Source of the DNA: Microbaculum marinum | Lineage (GTDB): Bacteria > Pseudomonadota > Alphaproteobacteria > Rhizobiales > Tepidamorphaceae | Length of the DNA stretch: 64,000 nucleotides | Strand: one strand, 5' to 3' | Assembly: GCF_042646165.1 (NCBI RefSeq) | Contig: NZ_JBHRTC010000007.1 | Shown: positions 17,767-25,956 of the stretch, in pieces | How positions within the stretch are numbered: the first letter of the stretch is position 1 | Layout of the letters: every line of letters begins with the position of its first letter | The notes under the pieces: generated by a model | What the model saw: the letters and a program-made list of their open reading frames with translations, nothing else | Told to the model about the DNA's origin: nothing | The model's database searches: none | Program-made: the position numbers and the translations under genes

Positions 17767-18744
17767 TCAGCCCCCCGCCAGCACCATCCGTGCCAGGGCG
17801 ACGCGGTTGTCGACGCCGGTCTTGCGGTAGATCGACTGGATGTGGTTGCGGGCGGTTGCCGGGGAGATGCCGAGGTCGCGGGCGACCAGCTTGTGGGTGG
17901 CGCCGCGGGCGATCTCGCGGGCGATCTGCAGCTCGCGCGCGGTCAGGCAGTCGAGTGCGCCGGCACGGCGGACGGACATGCTGGACAGGCCCGAGAACCG
18001 CTGGCCGGCCAGCGGCTTGACGTCGACGACCAGGCCCAGATCGCCGAACACCGTGCGGCCGCTGAGCCTGGCGGCGGACTTCAGCGGGGCGGGGAGCACG
18101 TCGCCGCGGGCTTCCGGCCACAGGTCCGCGAAGGCCGACGACAGCGCCGCGCCGCCGATGAAGGCGCGGCCGGACTCGTCGGTCAGGAGGTCGACCCCGT
18201 CGCGGTCCGACACCGCCTCCAGCGCGCCGCGCTGGCGGGTCCGGGCGGCGGCGGCGAGATGGTCGACGCCGCAGGCCAGGAACTCGGTCTCCTCCGCCAT
18301 CCAGTCGGGGGCATGGCCGCCGCCGCGATAGACGGAGAGGAAGAAGGCCGTGCGGCCCGGCGGGCGCTGTTCCATGGCGGTCGCCATCCGCGTCAGGTGA
18401 TAGCGGTCGGCGAGCGCCACCATGCCGTCGGTCTGCAGGCGGCCCCTGCGCGCGTAGGTGGCCACCGAGGCCGGGCGGCGCAGGATGGCGCGGGCGAGCA
18501 GATCCTCGGCGCTGATCGTCTCCCAGAACGAGGAATAGTCCTGCGGCAGGTTGCTGGCGCTCGAGCAATGCACCACCACCTCGTCGGGGGCGATCTCGGC
18601 CCAGCCGCACCAGGCGGCGTCCACCTCGAGATGATCGAGCAGCCGGTTCACGCCCCAGTCGATCAGCGACAGGGAGTCGTGTTCGCTGCTGGCGTCGCGC
18701 AGCTCGCCGATGAAATTGCTGAACGTCGAGATTCCGACGGCCAT
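17767..18744 (-). CDS. LuxR-family regulator, DmfR-like position
   Basis: The C-terminal 60 residues form a LuxR-type helix-turn-helix: LTARELQIAREIARGATHKLVARDLG followed by ISPATARNHIQSIYRKTGVD. The N-terminal 260 residues look like a GAF-like or signal-binding domain without a recognised phospho-acceptor. I chose the ATG at 18744 (325 aa); an upstream ATG at 18840 would overlap the preceding dimethylformamidase-like gene by 29 bases. Neither start has a good ribosome binding site. A LuxR-type activator (DmfR) controls dimethylformamidase genes in Paracoccus, so its place directly after the DMFase-like gene suggests a similar role. Confidence 0.82.
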   Translation of the reverse strand: MAVGISTFSNFIGELRDASSEHDSLSLIDWGVNRLLDHLEVDAAWCGWAEIAPDEVVVHCSSASNLPQDYSSFWETISAEDLLARAILRRPASVATYARRGRLQTDGMVALADRYHLTRMATAMEQRPPGRTAFFLSVYRGGGHAPDWMAEETEFLACGVDHLAAAARTRQRGALEAVSDRDGVDLLTDESGRAFIGGAALSSAFADLWPEARGDVLPAPLKSAARLSGRTVFGDLGLVVDVKPLAGQRFSGLSSMSVRRAGALDCLTARELQIAREIARGATHKLVARDLGISPATARNHIQSIYRKTGVDNRVALARMVLAGG

Positions 18745-18811
18745 TGCGTGCGCCCGATCCGGTAGCCGGAGGCTGTTCCCCTCCGAAACGCTACTCGTTC
18801 GGCGGAAACTG

Positions 18812-21115
18812 TCAACGCCAGTGCTTCTCGTCGCCGACAAAGGCCGAGCCCGGCAGCGGTCCCTCGCGGGTGAACGCGTCGAGGACGTTGCGCATGACGC
18901 GGGCGACGTTGTTGTCGCCGCCCTTGCAGGGAAGCGCCTGGCTCCAGGCGATCGAGCCGGCGGCGAAGACGGCGCCGTGATTGGGCGTGGTGAAGTAGAT
19001 CATGTCGCCGCGCACCTGCGGGTCCTGCGTGCCGCCGCGGCCCGGGAAGGCATAGGTGACCTCCTCGCTGACCAGGGGGTAGTTGTCGGAGTGGCCGTGG
19101 CTGGCGGCGATCAGCAGCGTGTGCGGCGGCGTGCCGAGCGCCAGGTCGTAGCGGTCGAGCTCGATGCCGGCGGCGCCGTCCTGGGCGAGGCCGAAATCGC
19201 CGATCGGCTCGTACTCGCCGATGCCCTCGAAGATCCAGGCGGCGCGCTTGTGAAAGGAGTCCGGCATCCGCTCGAAGGGCTGGCTCTCGTCCATGCCCTC
19301 GGTGGTGAAGCCCAGGCCGACGATCTTCTGGGGGGCACGGCCGCGCGAGCGCCACAGGCCGGAGCGCTCGCCGGTCGAGGCGAGATAGCCCTCGCCGGCC
19401 TCCGCCTGCCAGGCGCGCGAGCCGGCGTCGAGCTTGCGCACCTCGATGCAGGCCGGATCGCCCTCGCACAGCGAGGTCACCCAGTAGTAGCCGTTGCCGC
19501 CGGTGTAGAGGACCCGGCCGCCGGAGGTCAGGTAGTCCTCCGTGGCGTCCATCATCTCCTCCGAGTAGTACTCGGGATGGGTGCCGTTGATGACGGCCTT
19601 GTAGGGTTTGAGGGCGTCCACGCCTTCGAAGTGCAGGTCGTGGTCGGTGATCACCTCGTAGTCGTAGCCGGACTGCTCCATCCACCAGATCAGCGACAGG
19701 TCGGCCGGCAGCGCCCAGGGGAAGGTCATGGCGGGCATCCGATATTTCGGCCGCATGTTGATGATCGGGCGCCGCCAGGACGAGTAGCAGACGCCGGCGC
19801 CGTCGGTGTGATGGTCGTAGGTCGACAGCCCGAACTCCTCGAGCTTCTTGAACTCGATGTCCTCCGGCACCAGCACCGGCGTGTGCGCGGTGATCGCCTG
19901 GGCGATGTTGGCCTCGAAGGACAGGTGCTCGTTGGCGTAGGCGAGGTAGGTGAAGGTGGGCAGCAGGACGGCGATCGGCGCCTTCGGCTTCGCCGCGCGG
20001 ATGATGACGGGGATGTAGTCCTCCGCCCCGCCGGCGGTCAGTTTCAGGGCATAGACGCCGCTCTTCAGGTCCTCCGGCGGGTTCCAGGTGACCGTCGGCG
20101 TCCAGCGGCAGTCGGTCAGCGCGTCGTCGTGGAAGGCGACGCCGCCATACTGCTTCGGGTCGAGGCGGAAGCAATCCTCGCGGCCCTGCCAGTTCCAGCC
20201 GGTCATGGCGCGCACCGGGCGGTTGTGACCCTGCGCGTCCAGCTTGTGCGGGCCGGTGTCGACGATGACGTCGCCGATGCCGCGGTCGGTGTAGCCCTCG
20301 GTGGTGTCCCAGTAGGCGAGCATGCCCTCCTGAGGGACGGCGCCCCCGGCCATCGCCTCGGCCTCGTCACGGGAGATCGGGCGACCGTAGACGCCGCAGC
20401 GGTCGATCTTGCCGTTGTAGTTCAGGGCGACGAAGGCGCCGCGCCTGGGATTGTGCTCGCGGGCGCCGGCGAGCAGGAACGGCGCGTCCGCGTCAGCCGG
20501 CCGGACGCGCAGCGTCTCGGCGACGTGGCTGTCGTAGTCGTAGGGCGTGACCGGGCCGATATGGGAGTTCCAGCGGTTGATGACGCCGATCTGGTGAAGG
20601 CGGGCCTGTCCGGTGGCGGGATCGTAGCAGGCGGCGGCGAAGTACCAGACCTTCGGGACGAGTTCGGTTTCCGCCGTGACGTGGTCGACGGCGTCGCCGT
20701 CGCCGACCCAGAATTCGAGCTTTCCCTCCGGATTGATGCCGAGCCCGTAGCCTTTCGATTCGTTGACCGACCACGACCCCATGATCGCCTGACGCTGGTG
20801 GCCGGGCCTGGTCGGGCAGAAGAAGGCGTGCAGGGTGAGCGCGCCGGGGGCGGCGAGCACGCGTCCGGGATCGGCGACCTCGGCATAGGAGCCGACCTGC
20901 GTGTACTGGCGCGTCGCGCCGATCTCGGCCGGCACGTCGGAGGCGATCTCCTCCTCGACGAAGCCGGGGCCGAGCGGGTTCTCGTCGCCGTGGATCAGGC
21001 GGACGATCTGCGCCTTCAGGCGCGTCGCGCCTTCCGCCGACACCATGAAGTCGACCCTGCCGCCGGCGCGGGCGGCGAGCGGATCGGAGTAGCCGAAAAT
21101 TCGGACGTCGGTCAT
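18812..21115 (-). CDS. dmfA2: N,N-dimethylformamidase-like large (catalytic) subunit
   Basis: The 767-residue protein matches the large subunit of N,N-dimethylformamidase in length and layout: an N-terminal concanavalin-like half (PGALTLHAFF near 90, GLGINPEGKLEFWVGD near 124) and a C-terminal catalytic half. In characterised DMFase a mononuclear iron is held by two tyrosines and one glutamate. By alignment from memory these correspond to Tyr390 (LPTFTYLAYANE), Tyr433 (STYDHHTDG) and Glu515 (GTHPEYYS, with His513), all present. It should hydrolyse an N-substituted formamide or a related amide to acid and amine. A small-subunit-like domain is fused to the LivM permease upstream. The true substrate may be broader than DMF. 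Confidence 0.85.
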   Translation of the reverse strand: MTDVRIFGYSDPLAARAGGRVDFMVSAEGATRLKAQIVRLIHGDENPLGPGFVEEEIASDVPAEIGATRQYTQVGSYAEVADPGRVLAAPGALTLHAFFCPTRPGHQRQAIMGSWSVNESKGYGLGINPEGKLEFWVGDGDAVDHVTAETELVPKVWYFAAACYDPATGQARLHQIGVINRWNSHIGPVTPYDYDSHVAETLRVRPADADAPFLLAGAREHNPRRGAFVALNYNGKIDRCGVYGRPISRDEAEAMAGGAVPQEGMLAYWDTTEGYTDRGIGDVIVDTGPHKLDAQGHNRPVRAMTGWNWQGREDCFRLDPKQYGGVAFHDDALTDCRWTPTVTWNPPEDLKSGVYALKLTAGGAEDYIPVIIRAAKPKAPIAVLLPTFTYLAYANEHLSFEANIAQAITAHTPVLVPEDIEFKKLEEFGLSTYDHHTDGAGVCYSSWRRPIINMRPKYRMPAMTFPWALPADLSLIWWMEQSGYDYEVITDHDLHFEGVDALKPYKAVINGTHPEYYSEEMMDATEDYLTSGGRVLYTGGNGYYWVTSLCEGDPACIEVRKLDAGSRAWQAEAGEGYLASTGERSGLWRSRGRAPQKIVGLGFTTEGMDESQPFERMPDSFHKRAAWIFEGIGEYEPIGDFGLAQDGAAGIELDRYDLALGTPPHTLLIAASHGHSDNYPLVSEEVTYAFPGRGGTQDPQVRGDMIYFTTPNHGAVFAAGSIAWSQALPCKGGDNNVARVMRNVLDAFTREGPLPGSAFVGDEKHWR

Positions 21116-21165
21116 GGGTCAATCATCCGGTGATTGGAACGGGCTGGCGTCGGGCGGATGCGGGC

Positions 21166-21359
21166 CGCCCTCGTGGTTCGAGACGCGGACTGCGTCCGCT
21201 CCTCACCATGAGGGCTGCGGTTTGGGCGTCTGGCGAGTGCAGGCGATGCGCGCGGTGCGTGACGCGATCGGGCGGCGGCGGGCTCGGCGATCGGGCACGG
21301 CAGGAGATGAGCCTCATGGTGAGGAGGGCGCGGATGCGCCCGTCTCGAACCACGAGGCG
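21166..21359. repeat. long imperfect inverted repeat (about 49-base arms)
   Basis: The left arm 21166-21214 (starts CGCCCTCGTGGTTCGAGACG) and right arm 21311-21359 are reverse complements with a few changes in the middle of each arm; about 96 bases lie between them. Each arm also folds on itself. This CTCATGGTGAGGAG...GTCTCGAACCACGAGG type is a common dispersed intergenic element in Hyphomicrobiales-like genomes. It separates the two DMFase-like coding regions. Confidence 0.75.
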
Positions 21360-21407
21360 CGGGGGGAGGCCTGGATGATGCGGCGACGGCCTCGTCTGCC
21401 GCTCTGG

Positions 21408-21496
21408 GTCCCGGATCAAGTCCGGGACGTAGGCCTGCATTCTTTGCATCTGCATTTGCCATGCGACCGGCCGACGCCCCGGATCTGATCCGGGGC
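21408..21496. repeat. two CCCGGATC-type palindromes
   Basis: Two palindromes lie 48 bases apart: 21408-21428 (arms GTCCCGGA and TCCGGGAC) and 21476-21496 (arms GCCCCGGATC and GATCCGGGGC). They belong to the same family as 17595 and 56772 and stand just downstream of the LivM fusion gene. The rest of 21116-21543 holds no gene that I can support. Confidence 0.65.
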
Positions 21497-21543
21497 CCAG
21501 GCGGGCGGTGGCGGCAGGTGCCGATGGTCGAGCGACCCCCACG

Positions 21544-21909
21544 CTAGCTCTCCAGCAGGTCATTGACGCGCAGCAGGAAGACCGCGTGGTAGGCCTCCGA
21601 CAGGCTCCTGTACTCCTTGTCGTCGACCACCCGCGGCGGGGCGCCGCGTTCGCCGGAGAAGGCGAGGATGCGGAACCGGTCCATCGAGCGCTCGACGCGC
21701 AGGATCGCGTACTTGTCGGGCATCTCGCCGCGGCGGAAGAAGTTCAGAACCCGCTCCAGCCGGTCGGTGTGCCTGCCGAGCGGCGCCCGCTTGTGCTCCT
21801 CGATCAGCTCCGGCGTGATGTAGGTCTTCAGTTCGTCGCGCAGGCGCTTGTTGAAGCGGCGGTAGTAGATCTCCTGCTTGTCGGCGATCTCGGTTGCCTC
21901 TTCCGGCAT
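21544..21909 (-). other. dmfA1: DMFase small-subunit-like domain with possible internal start
   Basis: This 121-residue C-terminal part of the LivM fusion could be translated alone from the ATG at 21909; the bases upstream read AAGGGGGGCGAAGTG, a usable ribosome binding site. Length and motifs (ELIEEH, RVLNFFRRG, YHAVFLLRV) fit the DMFase small subunit, which is about 130 residues in Paracoccus/Alcaligenes. The comparison was made from memory, so identity is likely but not certain. Confidence 0.6.
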
Positions 21910-23097
21910 CACTTCGCCCCCCTTCTCCGTGCGAACGGCGCGGCGCTCGCTCTTCTTGCGGTTGCGGAAATTGCGGAACTGCTGGTGCGCGCCCATCAGG
22001 CCCTCGTGGGCGAAGATGGTGACGCCGCCCATGATCAGGGCGACCAGCACGATGCGCAGCGGCCCGAGCTCGACGAGGCCCCGGTCGATCAGGATGACGA
22101 CGGCGGCGCCCAGCACCGCGCCCTCGGAGCGGCCGAGGCCGCCGATCACCATCATGGCGAACAGCAGGAGGAGCTGGTCGAGCGAGAAGATCGACGGCGA
22201 GATCGACCGGTAGTACATGGCGTAGAAGGCGCCGCAGACGCCGAGCGCCGCCGACGAGATCAGGAACACGTACATCCGCGCCCGGCGGAAATCGATGCCG
22301 CAGGCCTCGGAGAACGCTTCGTCCTCGCGCGCCGTCTTGGCGGCGCGCAGCAGCAGGCCGAGGCGCTCGGAGTTGACCAGCCGGAACACCAGCAGCGCGC
22401 CGAGCAGCAGCACGAAGGCGCCGGCGAAGCCGAGCATCAGTCCGGGGCGCTGCAGGAACCAGTCCTCGGGAATGAAGCTGCCGACCCGGTTGATCGATCC
22501 GTTGGTGGGGGCGAGCGGGCGCAGCTGGGTGACGAAGATCCGGCAGATCTCCGCCACGCCCATGGTCAGGAGCGCGTAGTAGAGCCCGTCGAGCCTCGTC
22601 GACGGCAGGGCGAGGATGCCGCCGATCAGCAGTCCCGCCAGCGGCCCGATCAGCAGCATCAGCGGCCACGGCACGCCGAGATATACGTTGGCGGCGGCCG
22701 CCGCGTAGCCGGACATGCCGACGACGGCGAGCGTCGCCAGCGAGAAGATGCCGGCGGTGCCGATGATCAGCGTCCACAGCACGTTGATCGCCGCGTACAT
22801 GCAGAAGATCGACGCGACGTTGATCATCGAATTGGGCAGGAACGGCGTCACGACCAGCAGGGCGCCGAGCGACAGCGCCCACCACAGCGGCTTCTTGTCG
22901 ACGAGCACCCGCTCGCGGGCGAGCGTGCGCGGGTTCTGGACGCCGCGCCATTTCAGCCAGTGGCGGCGGGTGAAGGGCAGCCGCGCGCGCGACCATTCCT
23001 TCGCACCGTCCGGCCTGATCCGGTAGTCGTGGTGGCGGCGGCCGACCTTGTAGAGCCTCTTGCGGGTGGCAGGCGTGTGCGGGCGCGCGTCCGTCAT
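21544..23097 (-). CDS. livM: LivM-type permease fused to DMFase small-subunit-like domain (system B)
   Basis: This 517-residue reading frame has three parts. Residues 1-75 are a basic, soluble lead (many Arg/Lys) not usual for LivM. Residues about 76-380 are a complete LivM permease (GTAGIFSLATLAVVGMSGYA; MMVIGGLGRSEGAVLGA). Residues about 397-517 resemble the small subunit of N,N-dimethylformamidase: YYRRFNKRLRDELKTYITPE near the start, ELIEEHKRAPLG, and the ending YHAVFLLRVNDLL. No stop separates permease and small-subunit parts. An internal ATG at 21909, preceded by AAGGGGGG, could also give a free small subunit. The fusion would place the hydrolase at the import channel. Confidence 0.82.
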   Translation of the reverse strand: MTDARPHTPATRKRLYKVGRRHHDYRIRPDGAKEWSRARLPFTRRHWLKWRGVQNPRTLARERVLVDKKPLWWALSLGALLVVTPFLPNSMINVASIFCMYAAINVLWTLIIGTAGIFSLATLAVVGMSGYAAAAANVYLGVPWPLMLLIGPLAGLLIGGILALPSTRLDGLYYALLTMGVAEICRIFVTQLRPLAPTNGSINRVGSFIPEDWFLQRPGLMLGFAGAFVLLLGALLVFRLVNSERLGLLLRAAKTAREDEAFSEACGIDFRRARMYVFLISSAALGVCGAFYAMYYRSISPSIFSLDQLLLLFAMMVIGGLGRSEGAVLGAAVVILIDRGLVELGPLRIVLVALIMGGVTIFAHEGLMGAHQQFRNFRNRKKSERRAVRTEKGGEVMPEEATEIADKQEIYYRRFNKRLRDELKTYITPELIEEHKRAPLGRHTDRLERVLNFFRRGEMPDKYAILRVERSMDRFRILAFSGERGAPPRVVDDKEYRSLSEAYHAVFLLRVNDLLES

Positions 23098-23100
23098 GAC

Positions 23101-24027
23101 CTACTCCCGGGTCTCGTCTAGGAGGCCGCCGAGGCCGCGCGGACGGATCACCAGCACGGTGATGATGAAGGCGAACTGCACGAACATCACGTAGCGCTGG
23201 CCGAGGAAGGGGATGATGCCGGTAAAGGCCTCGATGAAGCCGATCAGCAGCGCGCCGAGGACGGCGCCCGGGACACTGCCGAGCCCGCCGAGCAGGGCGA
23301 TGGTGAGGCCCTTGATCAGCGGGATCGCGCCGGCGGTCGGGCTGACGAAGATCGTCTGCGACAGGAGCACCGCCGCCATGCCCGCGAGCATGCCGGTGAC
23401 CATCATGATCGGCAGGCCGGTGCGGCGCACCGAGACGCCGGACAAGGCCGCGCCCTCCGGGTTCTGCATCATCGCGCGGATCTCGAGGCCCTTGCGGCTG
23501 TGTCTGAGCCATTCCAGCACGACGAGCAGCAGGATCGCCGTGCACAGGATCGTGCCGGCCTGGTCGTAGCGGATCGACACCCCGAACACCTCGAAGCGGC
23601 CGAAGCCGAAGATCTTCGGCAGGCTGCGGCTGCGCGGGCCGAAGAAGAACAGCAGCGCCTGCACCGTGGCGATGTTGATCGCCAGCGTCACGATCAGGCT
23701 GCGCACGGCGAAGTTCGGCTTGTCGTGGATCGGCAGGAAGGCGAGCAGGTAGATCAGCGCGCCCATCAGTGCACCGACCAGGAGCGCGGCGCCGACGACG
23801 ATGCCCGCCGTTGCCAGGGACGCCATCATGGTCTTGCCGAGCATCGCCAGGATGACCGGCTTCATCGCCTCGGAGGCGAGCCAGGCGCCGTAGCCGGCCA
23901 CCGCGAAGGTCGCGCCGTGCGCCATGTTGATCATGCCGACGCTCGACCACAGGATCGAGATGCCGATCGCCATCAGGCCGTAGATGGCCGCCAGGTTGAG
24001 GGCGTAGACGATGATGCCGAGGTCCAT
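23101..24027 (-). CDS. livH: Liv-type ABC permease (system B, LivH-like)
   Basis: This 308-residue LivH-type inner-membrane permease has WSSVGMINMAHGATFAVAGYGAWL in the first helices and the coupling loop MMQNPEGAALSGVSVRR followed by LLGGLGSVPGAVLGALLIG. The region 90-125 with DKPNFAVRSLIVTLAIN is typical. The gene ends four bases before livM-dmfA1 begins and follows the ATPase genes. Confidence 0.9.
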   Translation of the reverse strand: MDLGIIVYALNLAAIYGLMAIGISILWSSVGMINMAHGATFAVAGYGAWLASEAMKPVILAMLGKTMMASLATAGIVVGAALLVGALMGALIYLLAFLPIHDKPNFAVRSLIVTLAINIATVQALLFFFGPRSRSLPKIFGFGRFEVFGVSIRYDQAGTILCTAILLLVVLEWLRHSRKGLEIRAMMQNPEGAALSGVSVRRTGLPIMMVTGMLAGMAAVLLSQTIFVSPTAGAIPLIKGLTIALLGGLGSVPGAVLGALLIGFIEAFTGIIPFLGQRYVMFVQFAFIITVLVIRPRGLGGLLDETRE

Positions 24028-24043
24028 CTGTGCTACCGGCTCC

Positions 24044-24742
24044 TCAACTCAGCGCCACATGGCCGACTTCGCCGCGCATCCGGCCGGCGTGCATGCCGAT
24101 GATGCGGTCGACCCGGCCCGACAGGAGCGACACGTTCTGCTCGGCGATGATCATCGCGCGGCCTTCGATGGGCAGCGACCAGACGGCGTCCATGACGGCG
24201 CGCGAGATCTTCGGGGCGAGGCCCAGCGACGGCTCGTCGATCAGGTAGAGCTCGGCCTCGACCATCAGCATGCGGCCGAGCGAGACCATGCGCCGCTCGC
24301 CGCCCGACAGCTTGCCGACCAGGGAACTCTGGAGGGCCCGCAGCGGCGGGAATATCTCCATGATCCGCTCGCGGCGGCGCCTGCGCTCGCGCCAGGCAAG
24401 CTTCGTGTAGGCGCCGCAGTCGAGATGCTGCCTGACGGTCAGGCCGGGAAAGATCGCGTCGCCCTGTGGCGCCATCGCAACGCCCCGGCGCACGATGCCG
24501 GAGGTGCGGCGGCCGGCGCCGAGCGAGCGCGTCCCGCCGATCTCCTGGCCTTCCAGGCGTATCGAGCCCTGCTGCCAGCCGACCATGTGGGTGATGGCGC
24601 GGAACAGCGTCGTCTTGCCGTGGCCGTTGAGGCCGACGAGACCGATCCGCTCACCCGCCCTGACGGTCAGATCGACCTCGTGGAGGACGCGCAAAGGGCC
24701 GTAGCCGGCCGTCAGCCTGCGGATCTCGAGCAGCTCAGCCAT
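24044..24742 (-). CDS. livF: Liv-type ABC transporter ATPase (system B, LivF-like)
   Basis: The 232-residue ATPase has Walker A GLNGHGKTTLF, signature KLSGGERRM and Walker B LYLIDEPSLGL. The order in system B is SBP, LivG, LivF, LivH, LivM, different from system A. Its start lies 31 bases inside the end of the livG gene, so the two are coupled. Confidence 0.92.
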   Translation of the reverse strand: MAELLEIRRLTAGYGPLRVLHEVDLTVRAGERIGLVGLNGHGKTTLFRAITHMVGWQQGSIRLEGQEIGGTRSLGAGRRTSGIVRRGVAMAPQGDAIFPGLTVRQHLDCGAYTKLAWRERRRRRERIMEIFPPLRALQSSLVGKLSGGERRMVSLGRMLMVEAELYLIDEPSLGLAPKISRAVMDAVWSLPIEGRAMIIAEQNVSLLSGRVDRIIGMHAGRMRGEVGHVALS

Positions 24743-25545
24743 GCGGTCTCCCGCGCGTGGGGCTCTCGCGCATCGGGCGCGCCCTCGAAATAGGCGGCGT
24801 GGACGCGGGGGTCCCTGAACACCTCTTCGGGCGCGCCGCGGGCGATCACCTCGCCGAGATCGAGGACGACGACGCGGTCGGCGATCGCCGACAGCAGTTC
24901 AAGCCGGTGCTCGATCAGGATGACGCCGATTTCGTACTCGTCGACGAGCCGGCGGATGATCATGTCGAGTTCGTCGATCTCGGTGTTGATCAGGCCGGAC
25001 GCCGGTTCGTCCATCAGCAGCACCGAGGGCCGGCGCATGATCAGGCAGGCGAGCAGCAGCTTGCGCCTGTCGAAGGTGTCCAGCGTCCCGGCGGGACGCT
25101 CCCAGTCGACGTCGAGATGGGCGAGGCGGGCCGCCCATTCCGCGTCATGGGCGCTGAGATAGGGCCGGTAGGCCTTGCGGGTCGCCCGGAAGGTCTCGCC
25201 GACGGTGAGCGCGGCCGGGACTACGGGGCTCTGGAACGTGCGGGCCATGCCGAGCCGCGCCCGTTCGGGAAAGCTTGCCGAGGTCACGTCCCTGCCGGCC
25301 AGGCTGACGCGGCCGGCCTGCGCCGCGTAGCGCCCCGACAGGACCTCGAACAGGGAGGTCTTGCCGGCGCCGTTTGGGCCGACGAGGCCGAGGATCTCGC
25401 CCTGGCCGACCGCCAGGGAGACGTCCTGGAGGATGGACCTACCGCCGAGCGACAGGCTCACGCCTTCGCATCCGAACAAGGCCGCCGGGGTGGTCGCCAC
25501 GGCGCCGCTTCGACGGTCGGCCGCCGGACTAGAGCTTGTCGACAT
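24712..25545 (-). CDS. livG: Liv-type ABC transporter ATPase (system B, LivG-like)
   Basis: From the ATG at 25545 the product is 277 aa. Walker A is GPNGAGKTSLF and Walker B VLLMDEPASGL. The signature is degenerate: LDTFDRRKL replaces LSGGQ-type residues, though the switch histidine EHRLELL is present. Upstream reading frame beyond 25545 runs through GC-rich repeats and is not coding. The 31-base overlap with livF is long but common in this operon type. Confidence 0.87.
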   Translation of the reverse strand: MSTSSSPAADRRSGAVATTPAALFGCEGVSLSLGGRSILQDVSLAVGQGEILGLVGPNGAGKTSLFEVLSGRYAAQAGRVSLAGRDVTSASFPERARLGMARTFQSPVVPAALTVGETFRATRKAYRPYLSAHDAEWAARLAHLDVDWERPAGTLDTFDRRKLLLACLIMRRPSVLLMDEPASGLINTEIDELDMIIRRLVDEYEIGVILIEHRLELLSAIADRVVVLDLGEVIARGAPEEVFRDPRVHAAYFEGAPDAREPHARETAWLSCSRSAG

Positions 25546-25607
25546 CTGGGCTAGCGAGAGTGGACGGTACCGGGATTTCGGTGTGCCGGAGAGGGCGCTG
25601 CCTGCGC

Positions 25608-25813
25608 TCCCTCCCCCCTTGCGGGGGAGGGTCGGCGAGGGGGCGCGCCGCCCTCGGCGGCGCGTATGGCTGCGCCGGAACGAAGCGGCCACTCGAACTG
25701 CCGCGGGCGCCGCACGCTTCGCTTCGCTTGCGCTCGCTCCGCGCCCCACCCCCGACCCCTCCCCACAAGGGGGAGGGGAGGGCGGGAGAGCCCCGCAAGG
25801 GGGAGGGGAGGGG
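25608..25813. repeat. cluster of CTCCCCC...GGGGGAG palindromes
   Basis: The 411-base gap between the binding-protein gene and livG carries at least three copies of a short palindrome: CTCCCCCCTTGCGGGGGAG at 25611-25629, CCCCTCCCCACAAGGGGGAG near 25756, and CCCCGCAAGGGGGAGGGG near 25791. This type is common between genes in Hyphomicrobiales. In mRNA it may protect or end the abundant upstream binding-protein message. No gene is supported in the rest of the gap. Confidence 0.7.
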
Positions 25814-25956
25814 CGGAAAGCGACCGCCTCCGCGTGCCGCAGCCTGCGTCCCGCGTTGCCGGACCCCGGATCCCAGAGGCGCCAGGTTAACGGCCATTGG
25901 GGCTCCAACCTTTCGTTCGAAGGAGGGTGACGGCGCTGCCGCTGGCGTCTACGGAC

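Noticed and set aside
25546..25956. CRISPR-like repeats upstream of livG of system B
   Set aside because: The repeats are short inverted palindromes of differing length and spacing, without regular spacers or cas genes; they fit REP-type elements.
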